A stretch of DNA of 58,941 nucleotides. Source: DASPGX01 sp035620375 (lineage in GTDB: Bacteria; Patescibacteriota; Minisyncoccia; 2-02-FULL-40-12; GWA2-44-9). The stretch spans positions 1 to 58,941 of the forward strand of contig DASPGX010000015.1 in NCBI GenBank assembly GCA_035620375.1. The letters run 5' to 3'. Shown in pieces: positions 23,572 through 30,430 of this stretch (position 1 is its first letter; every line of letters starts with the position of its first letter). The position numbers were made by a program, and so were the translations under genes. The notes below the pieces were generated by a model that saw only the letters and a program-made list of their open reading frames with translations, made no database searches and was not told where the DNA came from.

Positions 23572-25302
23572 TCAGGGCTGCACCGTAGCGCGGATGCGGC
23601 GCGTGCCCGCTCCCACCGCCTCCTCCTTGATGATGCGGACTGTACCGATTTCTCCGGTGTGTGTCACGTGCGGACCGCCACAGAACTCCTTGGAGAACGC
23701 CGAGCCAAGGTCCTTGCCGACGTAATAAACGTTCACGGGGTCGGGATATTTCTCCTTGAAGAAGAACAGCGCGCCGGTTTTCTCCGCCTCGGCCTTGGGC
23801 ATGACCTCCTTGTTCACCGGTAAATCCTTGCCGATGATGTCATTTACGATGTCCTGAACTCCTGTGATTTCCTCATCGGTCAGCTTGCGCGGGAACGAGA
23901 AGTCAAAACGTGTGCGCTCCACGGTGATGTCGCTGCCGGCCTGCTGAACCTCGTCTCCCAACACCTTGCGCAGCGCCGCATGCAGAAGATGCGTCGCCGT
24001 GTGCAGACGTGTAACCACTTTCAGTTCACTTTCGTCCGCGGCCTTAAGCTCGCCGGTATCCAGAAGCAGACCGTGTCCCCCAAACTTTTTCTCGGCTCCC
24101 GCGCGCGATTTCTCCTGATGCTCGCGGAACCGTTCGTCAAAGTCCCCGCGCGTCAGGTCTTTGGCCGAATCTCCGCCGAGTTCTTTTATGATTTCATAGG
24201 GAAGACCGAACGACTCGTAGAGCCGGAAGGCGGCGGCTGAATCAATAACCGGCAGTTTGGCCATTTCCTTGAGACCATGCTTGAGCGTCCGAGAAAACTT
24301 TTCCTTCTCGTGAACGAACACTTCGCGGACGACCGTCGCATCAAGTTCCGGATAGTCGCCCTGATAAGCAATAACGACCGCATCCAGTATCTGCGACGCA
24401 TCAAATGACCCGCTGCTGAGGTGCTCATGTACGATGACGCGGCGCATCAGGCGGCGCAGGACGTATCCCTGTTCCTTGTTGGACGGACGGACGCCGTCGG
24501 CAATCATGAACGCGACGGCCCGCGCATGGTCGGCGACGATACGGCGGGTGCGCGCACCGATTGATTCCGGCAGCAGCGCCATCATCGGCGCGAACAGGTC
24601 CGTCTCAAAAACGGTTTCCGCCTTCTGCACGACCTTCGCCAGACGCTCCAGTCCCATGCCCGTATCTATCCCCTGCGTCTTCAGGGGCCCCAGGGAGCCG
24701 TCCTTGGACTGGTAGTACTGATTGAACACGACATTCCAGATTTCAATGCCGTCAACGTAGATTTCCGTCGTCGGCCCGCAAGGACCCTCGTCCCCCGTCG
24801 GTCCCCAGAAGTTGTCGGCGCGTCCTGCTTTTCGCACCTGGACGTCCGGCGCGATTTCCCTCCAGATAGCCGCGGATTCCGTGTCCTCCGGCACCCCTTG
24901 GCCTGAGCCAGTCGAAGGCTCTCCGCCGAACACAGTCACGTACTCGATTTCCAGCCCCAACTCCTTTGTGATGAATTCGTGCGCCCAGGCGATGGCATCT
25001 TTTTTGAAATAGTCGCCGAACGAAAAATTCCCGAGCATCTCAAAAAAAGTCAGATGGGACTCGTCGCCGACCTCGTCAATGTCGGACGTCCGGACGCATT
25101 TCTGGACGCTGGCAGTGTTCAGCGAACCGAAGTCCTTGGCCGCGTCGGCGTCGCCCGTGTAGTACGGCTTGAACTGCTGCATGCCCGCCGTCGTGAAGAG
25201 CACGGACGGATCGTCCGGCAGAAGCGGCGACGATTTCACCACGGCATGGCCGCGCGCGGCGAAGAAGTCCAGGAAGCGGCGACGGAGTTCGGCATGCTGC
25301 AT
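23572..25302 (-). CDS. alaS: Alanyl-tRNA synthetase, short form
   Basis: Charges tRNA-Ala. 576 residues against about 875 in most bacteria. The class II catalytic domain (TTAGMQQFKPYYTG, FFEMLGNFSFGDYFK, GPTGDEGPCGPTTEI), the tRNA-recognition domain and the editing domain are present; the latter has the zinc motif HTATHLLH and the later CGGPHVTHTGEIG. The C-Ala dimerisation and tRNA-elbow domain is absent. Editing should still be possible. An in-frame seven-residue insert STGSGQG after VFGGEP is encoded by a small repeat (24897-24920). The ATG at 25302 gives MQHAELRRRF; TATCGT lies eight bases upstream. Confidence 0.95.
   Translation of the reverse strand: MQHAELRRRFLDFFAARGHAVVKSSPLLPDDPSVLFTTAGMQQFKPYYTGDADAAKDFGSLNTASVQKCVRTSDIDEVGDESHLTFFEMLGNFSFGDYFKKDAIAWAHEFITKELGLEIEYVTVFGGEPSTGSGQGVPEDTESAAIWREIAPDVQVRKAGRADNFWGPTGDEGPCGPTTEIYVDGIEIWNVVFNQYYQSKDGSLGPLKTQGIDTGMGLERLAKVVQKAETVFETDLFAPMMALLPESIGARTRRIVADHARAVAFMIADGVRPSNKEQGYVLRRLMRRVIVHEHLSSGSFDASQILDAVVIAYQGDYPELDATVVREVFVHEKEKFSRTLKHGLKEMAKLPVIDSAAAFRLYESFGLPYEIIKELGGDSAKDLTRGDFDERFREHQEKSRAGAEKKFGGHGLLLDTGELKAADESELKVVTRLHTATHLLHAALRKVLGDEVQQAGSDITVERTRFDFSFPRKLTDEEITGVQDIVNDIIGKDLPVNKEVMPKAEAEKTGALFFFKEKYPDPVNVYYVGKDLGSAFSKEFCGGPHVTHTGEIGTVRIIKEEAVGAGTRRIRATVQP
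24897..24920 (-). repeat. REP-like palindromic unit inserted in alaS
   Basis: On the minus strand it reads CCTTCGACTGGCTCAGGCC, a variant of the widespread CCTTCGACAGGCTCAGG element. It is in frame and encodes PSTGSGQG within a surface region of the synthetase. Confidence 0.7.
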
Positions 25303-25345
25303 AACGACCCACGATACCACGGAAAACAGCCTCTATCAATGAAAC

Positions 25346-25366
25346 GGCTCCGGTAGTACCGGAGCC
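25346..25366 (-). terminator. Terminator of the DUF5317-like gene
   Basis: GGCTCCGGTA/TACCGGAGCC around one base, adjoining the stop codon; followed by GTTTCATTG on the minus strand. Confidence 0.7.
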
Positions 25367-25885
25367 TCATTCCCGCGGGGATCTGCGTCCGCTTCGCCAG
25401 ATGCCGACCGCGAGCATCCATGAGCCGATACAGAGGAGGATGTCCCCCGCGCTGCACCAGCCATAGTGCGAGAGGTCGAAATTATGGATGGGTATGACGT
25501 CGCCGAGCCACGCCAGCCGCGTATCGTCGGTGATGCGGACATAGCCAGGATTGTCAGACTCCGTGAGAATCGGCATGCGCCCGCCGTTCGCTGACGTGAC
25601 GAGGACGTTGCAGACGATGCCCGCGATGACGACGCAGACCGGCGCCCGCGCACGCACGAAGGTGAATCCGTAGACGAGGGTCAGGACGCCGAATACCGGC
25701 AGAAACCACGGCTCAAGGCCGGAAACAAGGCGCGTGCTCCACGCAAGCCCGGCGAGAATCACGGCCACGGCGAAGTCCAGCCGTCCCAGCTCCCTGCGCA
25801 TGTAGCCGGACGGATAGCCGGGATGCCGGACAATGGCGATGAACACCGCCACAAAACCGATACCCATAAGGGTTATGAAAGTCAC
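25367..25885 (-). CDS. DUF5317-like polytopic membrane protein
   Basis: 172 residues with five or six membrane helices. The pattern VTSANGGRMPIL, then TRLAWLGDVIPI and CSAGDILLCIGSWML matches DUF5317 proteins (N-x-x-x-x-ANGG-MP, then LGD-x-IP, then S-x-GD). Function is unknown in the whole family. It starts with GTG, preceded by CGAGGTGACG. It is followed by a hairpin terminator, and alaS lies downstream in the same direction. Confidence 0.75.
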   Translation of the reverse strand: MTFITLMGIGFVAVFIAIVRHPGYPSGYMRRELGRLDFAVAVILAGLAWSTRLVSGLEPWFLPVFGVLTLVYGFTFVRARAPVCVVIAGIVCNVLVTSANGGRMPILTESDNPGYVRITDDTRLAWLGDVIPIHNFDLSHYGWCSAGDILLCIGSWMLAVGIWRSGRRSPRE

Positions 25886-25953
25886 CCGTCACCTCGTTTG
25901 TGAACGTGATTACCCATGATGTCCCCGCAGCGGCGTCGGGTCAAGAACGGAAA

Positions 25954-25974
25954 GGTCCCGGCATTGCCGGGACC
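25954..25974 (-). terminator. Terminator of the SIMPL-domain gene
   Basis: GGTCCCGGCA/TGCCGGGACC, followed on the minus strand by TTTCCGTTCTT. Confidence 0.8.
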
Positions 25975-25980
25975 CGGTCT

Positions 25981-26685
25981 TCACGGGACGTCGATGCGGA
26001 ACGTCACAGTGACGGAAACGCGGAGCTCGTCCTCGCCCGCCGGGAGCTCGGGAGCGGCTCCTGCGTCTTCGGACATCGCCGCCATCACGCGGGACGGACG
26101 CGCTTCCGGCCTGCCGAGCGCGGACTCCTGGTACGCGAGCACCGGGCCGAGGGTGATGCCCAGATCCGCGGCGCGGCTCTGCGCCCGCGTCAGCGCGTCC
26201 GCAATCGCCGAGCGTATTGCCTCGTCACGGAGCGCACGCGCATTACTGACCTCGAACTGCACGCCGTTGACGTTGGCGAAGTCGGGCACCGCATCCAGGA
26301 CGGCGGACGCGCGGTCGCGCGGAAGCCTGACCCGGAACTGCTGAACGGCGTAATACCCCTTGCGCTCCGGCCGGCCGTCGGACTTCTGCTCGTAATAGTC
26401 CTGCAGCTGGTAGTACTGCGACTTGATGTCGCGTTCGGGAACGCCGGCATCACGGAGCGCCGTCACCAGGCCCTGGGCGAGAACCGACTGGTTCTCCTCC
26501 GCCTCACGGCGCTTCTTGGCGGGCTTTCCCTGAACCGTCAGACTGACGACCGCACGGTCCGGAACGGCGGTAACCACCGCCTCGCCCGTGAACGCGACCG
26601 TGTACTCGCGCTCGGGAGCCTCATGCGCAAGCACGGGACCCGCGAACACGGCGACTGCGGCGCACAAAAGAACAAACGTACGCAT
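25981..26685 (-). CDS. SIMPL (DUF541) domain secreted protein
   Basis: 234 residues with a signal peptide (MRTFVLLCAAVAVFAGPVLA). The SIMPL/BP26 domain fills the rest: YTVAFTGEAVVTAVPDRAVVSLTVQ at the start, GYYAVQQFRVRLP in the middle and the helical DEAIRSAIADALTRAQSRAADLG near the end. Such proteins form oligomeric rings in the envelope; their role is unclear. AAGGAGGT precedes the ATG by five bases. The gene stands alone with its own terminator. Confidence 0.85.
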   Translation of the reverse strand: MRTFVLLCAAVAVFAGPVLAHEAPEREYTVAFTGEAVVTAVPDRAVVSLTVQGKPAKKRREAEENQSVLAQGLVTALRDAGVPERDIKSQYYQLQDYYEQKSDGRPERKGYYAVQQFRVRLPRDRASAVLDAVPDFANVNGVQFEVSNARALRDEAIRSAIADALTRAQSRAADLGITLGPVLAYQESALGRPEARPSRVMAAMSEDAGAAPELPAGEDELRVSVTVTFRIDVP

Positions 26686-26750
26686 TATCAGACCTCCTTG
26701 ATTCGTGAAACGACGCCCGACCATGGTAGCAGGTCAGCCCACAAGGGAAA

Positions 26751-26768
26751 GCCCCGCGTTCGCGGGGC
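26751..26768 (-). terminator. Hairpin terminator
   Basis: GCCCCGCG/CGCGGGGC with a TT loop, followed on the minus strand by TTTCCC. Confidence 0.7.
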
Positions 26769-26773
26769 GGTGT

Positions 26774-27562
26774 CTACTCGGGTACGAAGGGACCCGCAGG
26801 GCAGGAGTCCTGTCCGCGGCGCGGCCACTGCACGACGCCGCGCAGATGGTCGTAGACGAACCAGCTTTCCCACTCGTAGCAGGCAAGCGGTTGGGCGGTG
26901 ATGTCGGCAGGAACGGACGCGGTCTGCGGGACATCGGATGCGCGGTACATGCACATGCGGAACCGCTGAGACGAGTTCTGCGCGCCGGCCTCGGTGGAGA
27001 ATCCCCCGCTCGGGTAGTCCGTGACGTATGCAACGGGAACCTGCGGCAGACCTTCCGGCAGAGAGCGTTCGGTGTCGCGGTCGTACGAGCCAGGAACCGT
27101 GTTCACTTTCACGCCCGCGAAGTTCCCGCCGCCCGGGCGCGAGCCGTACACGGGATTGTCGTCATACGAATCAACGGCCCATTCGGGAAAGTTGTGAACC
27201 TTCTCTCCGCCGTACGAATGATTGTAGACCGGAACGACCAGGCCGTCGGCCACGAAACTGGAATACACGCACCCGCGGATGAACTGCACAAAAACGTAAT
27301 CCGTCAGGGCACCTGGCGTGGTTGTTTCGTACTCGGCGACCAGCCGCTTGCCGTAGTACGGCAGATCACCGTCAGTATGGACGACGTAGTCTTCGGCGAG
27401 GAAGCTGACACGGACGAGCGAACACGAATCCGTCCCCGCGCAGTCCGTGTTCAGGAATTCGTACCGCGCGCGGCTCATCGCGCGGTCGCGGGGATTTTCG
27501 GCTCCCCGGACGTTTTCCCAAACCCCCAGAAGCATGCCAAGCATCAGCAGTACGCGCTTCAT
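26774..27562 (-). CDS. Secreted Cys-containing protein, unknown
   Basis: 262 residues with a short signal peptide (MKRVLLMLGMLLGVWENVRG). The exterior is rich in Tyr, Gly and Asp and has several Cys (TDCAGTDSC, GCVYSS, FRMCMYRAS, LACYEW, DSCPAG) that could form disulfides; a DsbA-like protein is encoded at 48.6 kb. No known domain is recognised. AAGGAGGGG precedes the ATG. A hairpin terminator follows the stop. Confidence 0.65.
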   Translation of the reverse strand: MKRVLLMLGMLLGVWENVRGAENPRDRAMSRARYEFLNTDCAGTDSCSLVRVSFLAEDYVVHTDGDLPYYGKRLVAEYETTTPGALTDYVFVQFIRGCVYSSFVADGLVVPVYNHSYGGEKVHNFPEWAVDSYDDNPVYGSRPGGGNFAGVKVNTVPGSYDRDTERSLPEGLPQVPVAYVTDYPSGGFSTEAGAQNSSQRFRMCMYRASDVPQTASVPADITAQPLACYEWESWFVYDHLRGVVQWPRRGQDSCPAGPFVPE

Positions 27563-27621
27563 ATCCCCTCCTTGGGAATGAGCTCAATGAGTGAATGGTA
27601 CACGGCGCGTCACAAATGAAA

Positions 27622-27649
27622 AGAACGGTCCGCCGCAACGGACCGTTCT
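27622..27649 (-). terminator. Terminator of the 28.7-27.7 kb operon
   Basis: AGAACGGTCC/GGACCGTTCT with an 8-base loop, followed on the minus strand by TTTCATTTG. Confidence 0.8.
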
Positions 27650-27665
27650 GTACCGAAATGACTGA

Positions 27666-28058
27666 TCAGGAAGCGCCGAACCGGAACCTGCGGAACCTGC
27701 CGAGGATGGTCAGCAGGGACTGCCGCTCACGGAGGGTCACGATCACCGAGAACGCGATGAGCACGATTCCGGCGCCCAGGAATACTCTGGCGAGCGTCAG
27801 CAGGACAGGAGGCCCGCCGAGGTCGGCGACCATCCAGCAGCAGTTCATCGCCAGCCACGAATTCATCGCGGCCGTGATGGCCAGTGCGGCCGGACTGCGC
27901 TCCGTATAGCGGAAGGCCCAGAGATTCGGGACCACCGTCGGTGCGATGAGCAGACGCGCCGCACCGGACCACTCCAGCATCCAGCAGGCGTCCATCAGGA
28001 ACCACAGTACGGAACCGACGGTCTCCCAGAACGCCAGCTTACGGGACTGCTCGTCCAC
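27666..28058 (-). CDS. Four-helix membrane protein with internal repeat
   Basis: 130 residues with four helices arranged as two similar halves: VLWFLMDACWMLEW in the first and SWLAMNCCWMVADL in the second share W-x-x-M-x-x-CWM. The final 20 residues are basic (RFRRFRFGAS) and probably cytoplasmic. I have no name for the family. It is the last of three tightly packed genes (gaps of 3 and 9 bases) driven by the promoter at 28748. Confidence 0.6.
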   Translation of the reverse strand: MDEQSRKLAFWETVGSVLWFLMDACWMLEWSGAARLLIAPTVVPNLWAFRYTERSPAALAITAAMNSWLAMNCCWMVADLGGPPVLLTLARVFLGAGIVLIAFSVIVTLRERQSLLTILGRFRRFRFGAS

Positions 28059-28061
28059 GGG

Positions 28062-28343
28062 CTACCGCACCGGCTCGTGCACGATACAGTAGCCGTCGAA
28101 GTACATGTCGGTCAGGAACATCCGCAGCTGCGGAGTGACCGCGACGACGCGACGGTCGGGGTGCGTCGCAAGGAAGTGCTCCAGGAACCGCTCCGCGCGG
28201 CCCTCGTCAGCGCAATACACCTCCTGTCCGCCGTTGCGGCTGGACGCCGATGCGAAGGCGCGGTCCGCGGCGATGGTTCCGCCGACGAGGGCGACACAGA
28301 CCAGCAGCGGATAGACGACACGACACAAGAACTCTTTCCACAT
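28062..28343 (-). CDS. Small exported or membrane-anchored protein
   Basis: 93 residues. A hydrophobic segment (VVYPLLVCVALVGGTIAADRAFA) may be a signal peptide or an anchor. The rest has two Cys (VYCADEG and DGYCIVHEP) that could pair outside the cell. No family is recognised. It lies in the middle of a three-gene operon, three bases before the four-helix protein gene. Confidence 0.55.
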   Translation of the reverse strand: MWKEFLCRVVYPLLVCVALVGGTIAADRAFASASSRNGGQEVYCADEGRAERFLEHFLATHPDRRVVAVTPQLRMFLTDMYFDGYCIVHEPVR

Positions 28344-28352
28344 ATCGGCCTC

Positions 28353-28715
28353 CTACGCCGGAACGAAGTGATGCTCGATGTTCCATTTGAAATGCGTCTC
28401 GCGCCGGGTTTCACGCTCGTGGTTTGCGGGAAGATCCCCGGTCCTCATCCAGCGGAAGAAGTCGGCCCCGACCACGTGCTCCATGTCCATGACGTATCGG
28501 TCGTCGCCGTTTCCTGCCTTGAGGAATCCGACGATGACTCCGCGGGCATCCACCCCGAAGCCGGCGATGTTGCGAGCGCGGATGCGGACGCGCTGGCCGG
28601 CGCGGTATTTGTATACGCCGCTGGACTTGTACCAGCGGTCCAGGCGGGTATCTCCGGGACCGAACCAGTTGGACGGGTTCGCGCGCGCGAGCCATCCGAG
28701 AAGCTGTCTGAGCAT
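28353..28715 (-). CDS. Hypothetical protein, possible SH3-like fold
   Basis: 120 residues, no signal peptide or membrane helix. The centre (YRAGQRVRIRARNIAGFGVDARGVIVGF) alternates like a small beta barrel of the KOW/SH3 kind; this is only an impression. It starts MLRQLLGWLARANPSNWFGPG and ends with several His (THFKWNIEHHFV). TAGGAGGT precedes the ATG, and the near-consensus promoter at 28748 makes it the first gene of its operon. Confidence 0.6.
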   Translation of the reverse strand: MLRQLLGWLARANPSNWFGPGDTRLDRWYKSSGVYKYRAGQRVRIRARNIAGFGVDARGVIVGFLKAGNGDDRYVMDMEHVVGADFFRWMRTGDLPANHERETRRETHFKWNIEHHFVPA

Positions 28716-28747
28716 GCGACCTCCTAAGGTGTCAGTTTGCCGGCACT

Positions 28748-28776
28748 ATTATACCCACAACTACCGATGACGTCAA
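28748..28776 (-). promoter_or_regulatory. Strong promoter of the 28.7 kb operon
   Basis: TTGACG (28771-28776), 17-base spacer, perfect TATAAT (28748-28753). Confidence 0.8.
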
Positions 28777-28887
28777 TCAGAGCCGGTGCGCAGCCCACCG
28801 GACGACGATGAACCAGAAACCGAACGCGGACCCGAAAATGAAGGTCCAGAAACCGATGAATTTCTTTTCGTCCGGAGTGAAGGACAT
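28777..28887 (-). CDS. Possible 36-residue single-helix membrane peptide
   Basis: Reads MSFTPDEKKFIGFWTFIFGS, then AFGFWFIVVRWAAHRL and stop. The pattern of a charged start, one aromatic helix and a basic end fits a small membrane protein. No ribosome site is visible before the ATG, and its stop abuts the next promoter, so it could also be chance. Confidence 0.35.
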   Translation of the reverse strand: MSFTPDEKKFIGFWTFIFGSAFGFWFIVVRWAAHRL

Positions 28888-28900
28888 AGAAATATATTTG

Positions 28901-28918
28901 GGGGGCCTAACGGGTTTC
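28901..28918 (-). repeat. Duplicate of the tRNA-His 3' end
   Basis: These 18 bases are identical to 29084-29101, which cover the T-loop side, T-stem, acceptor strand and discriminator of tRNA-His. The copies are direct repeats 183 bases apart. The DNA between them (28919-29083) holds a ten-base hairpin around GACATGAC/GTCATGTC and the tRNA terminator, but no gene. Confidence 0.8.
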
Positions 28919-29041
28919 CTGCTCCCCCGGACCTCTCACGGCGCCTCCTGCGCATGTTCCGGTCCTCCTCCGCAGCCCGGGTTCCTGCGGACATGACGAA
29001 GGTCATGTCCTCGGATACCCATCGAAACCCTACGGCCCAAA

Positions 29042-29084
29042 CAGCAGACATCTGCCCACCATTTCGGCGGGCACATGTCTGCTG
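29042..29084 (-). terminator. Terminator after tRNA-His
   Basis: Nineteen-base arms with two mismatches and a 5-base loop directly after the tRNA 3' end, followed by TTTGG on the minus strand. Confidence 0.7.
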
Positions 29085-29156
29085 GGGGCCTAACGGGTTT
29101 CGATCCCGTGACCGCACTTCCACAGAGTGCTGTGATCCCATTTCACCATAGGCCCC
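29085..29156 (-). tRNA. tRNA-His (GTG anticodon)
   Basis: A full cloverleaf: acceptor GGGCCTA/TAGGCCC with an extra G at -1 facing C73, the identity pair of tRNA-His; D-arm GTGA/TCAC; anticodon arm GCACT-CTGTGGA-AGTGC; T-arm ACGGG-ATCGAAA-CCCGT. The T-loop has A in place of the near-universal T54. CCA is not encoded. Confidence 0.93.
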
Positions 29157-29217
29157 ATATGCCAAGGGATGCCGGATGATTATACCACCGCGAATGACGG
29201 GGAGCAAGCGCCCGAAA

Positions 29218-29245
29218 TTGACAAGCGCCGTTCCGGACGTATAGT
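29218..29245 (+). promoter_or_regulatory. Promoter of the 148-residue gene
   Basis: Perfect TTGACA, 16-base spacer, TATAGT; leader of about 40 bases. Confidence 0.75.
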
Positions 29246-29292
29246 TATCCGGCACCGTTCACAACGTTGGCGCAATCGAGAAAGGACCCGAC

Positions 29293-29739
29293 ATGGATTG
29301 GATTGCCAAGTTCCTCCGGGAAGTTCCGGACGACTTCACCCTGGAACTCACCGACCCCGACCCCGACGACCGCATCCTCGGCGAGGCGACTCCTGCGCTG
29401 AAAGCGGCATTCTCGGCCGGCGCATGGCACGGTCTGGAGCTGGACCGCCTGCTTCAGGAACACCGGCAACTGCATCAGGACCCGTCGTATGACGGCAGCA
29501 GGTGCGACCAGGTCCATCAGGACCTCCAGAGAAGGAGGATGCTCCTGGAGACGTTCCGCGACGCGACTGTCCTGGAGGTCTTCAACACGTTCGGCGTTTC
29601 CAACGATTACGGCGGAGTCGGCATCACGACCGCGGGCATCGCGATGTCTCCTCCCGAACCGGAGGGCATCGTGGTGATGGTGGGCGGACCCTCCGCCGGC
29701 GGGGACGATGGCGGAATTCCCCAGGTCGGCGGCGACTGA
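29293..29739 (+). CDS. Acidic cytoplasmic protein of unknown function
   Basis: 148 residues, acidic, without signal or membrane segments. The first 100 residues are mostly helical (FLREVPDDFTLELTDPDPDD, then LELDRLLQEHRQLHQDP and RRRMLLETFRDATVLEVFN). The tail is Gly/Pro-rich and probably disordered. No family is recognised. It is a single-gene unit with perfect TTGACA in its promoter, AAAGGA before the ATG and a hairpin terminator. Confidence 0.65.
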   Translation: MDWIAKFLREVPDDFTLELTDPDPDDRILGEATPALKAAFSAGAWHGLELDRLLQEHRQLHQDPSYDGSRCDQVHQDLQRRRMLLETFRDATVLEVFNTFGVSNDYGGVGITTAGIAMSPPEPEGIVVMVGGPSAGGDDGGIPQVGGD

Positions 29740-29746
29740 CATCATG

Positions 29747-29770
29747 CGCCGGAAGCAACCGCTTCCGGCG
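29747..29770 (+). terminator. Terminator of the 148-residue gene
   Basis: CGCCGGAAGC/GCTTCCGGCG with an AACC loop, followed by TTTCACTCT. Confidence 0.8.
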
Positions 29771-29792
29771 TTTCACTCTATATAACGCGAAA

Positions 29793-29815
29793 CCCGCAGG
29801 GCGGTGCCCTGCGGG
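29793..29815 (-). terminator. Terminator of the PagL-like gene
   Basis: CCCGCAGGGC/GCCCTGCGGG with a 3-base loop, followed on the minus strand by GTTTCGCG. Confidence 0.65.
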
Positions 29816-29822
29816 CCGTAGT

Positions 29823-30371
29823 TCATCGGAGGGTGTACATCACGCCGACAACGGCCGTGTGCATGTTCAGTCCGCGGTTGGGCGGAGACGTGCCGTTGTT
29901 ACTCAAGTGCGTCAGGCGGTAACCCAGAAGAAGGTCCACGTTTCCCCGCGTCCACCGCGCGCCGCCGCCCAGGAGCAGGTAATACTGCATCCAGCCGTTC
30001 AGCTCGCGGACCTTGAGTCCCGAGGACGTCACACCCGCGCCGATTTCGGTGTAGTAGCCGAAGGGACGCGTCGGCGCCAGATGCAGGCGGAAGGTCGCCA
30101 GACCGCCGTGCACGTACCGGCTGCTCGGCGTGAACGACTGGCCGCCCATGATGCTCATGACCACCTGGAATCTCGGGCGGTTATCCGCCATCGCCAGACC
30201 GGCGCCGAACGCGGCTTCCGCGGTGCCAAGCACGACGCCCGACGGATCGCCGGAGCCGAACATCTCCTGCTGGACCCCTACGCCGAGCATGCCGCCGACC
30301 TGCAGCCGGTCATTCGCCGAAGCGGGAACGGCTGCCGCCGTGCCCAGAAGCACGGCCACCAGAAACCGCAT
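29823..30371 (-). CDS. PagL-like (acyloxyacyl hydrolase) beta-barrel protein
   Basis: 182 residues with a signal peptide (MRFLVAVLLGTAAAVPASA) and alternating strands throughout, ending in a strand with a C-terminal aromatic-poor MYTLR. Near the end, GYRLTHLSNNGTSPPNRGLN closely matches the signature of lipid A 3-O-deacylases of the PagL family (Y-R-x-x-H-x-SN...N-x-G-x-N), with the His-x-Ser pair kept. The acidic catalytic residue, expected about 12 residues after Ser, appears as Asn, so activity is doubtful. AAGGAGG precedes the ATG. An outer-membrane enzyme would be unexpected in a CPR cell; a related barrel with another role is possible. Confidence 0.55.
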   Translation of the reverse strand: MRFLVAVLLGTAAAVPASANDRLQVGGMLGVGVQQEMFGSGDPSGVVLGTAEAAFGAGLAMADNRPRFQVVMSIMGGQSFTPSSRYVHGGLATFRLHLAPTRPFGYYTEIGAGVTSSGLKVRELNGWMQYYLLLGGGARWTRGNVDLLLGYRLTHLSNNGTSPPNRGLNMHTAVVGVMYTLR

Positions 30372-30400
30372 GCATCCTCCTTATGCCCATTGTGATGCGA

Positions 30401-30430
30401 ACTGGGGTTCATTATACAATGAACCCCAGT
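30401..30430. terminator. Perfect palindromic hairpin after pyrD, overlapping a promoter
   Basis: Thirteen-base perfect arms (ACTGGGGTTCATT and complement) with an ATAC loop. On the minus strand its loop region also supplies a TATAAT (30411-30416) with TGGACG 17 bases upstream inside the end of pyrD, which could drive the PagL-like gene. Confidence 0.65.

Noticed and set aside
26686..27621. Shared TTGTG...TACCAT words before the SIMPL gene and the 262-residue gene as a common promoter
   Set aside because: The spacing between the two words is only about 9 bases, unlike any normal promoter, and differs from the strong promoters elsewhere in the window.
30401..30430. Perfect palindrome as an operator for the PagL-like gene
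   Set aside because: Its place at the pyrD stop and its A/T-rich centre fit a terminator better; no regulator is nearby and no second copy was seen.
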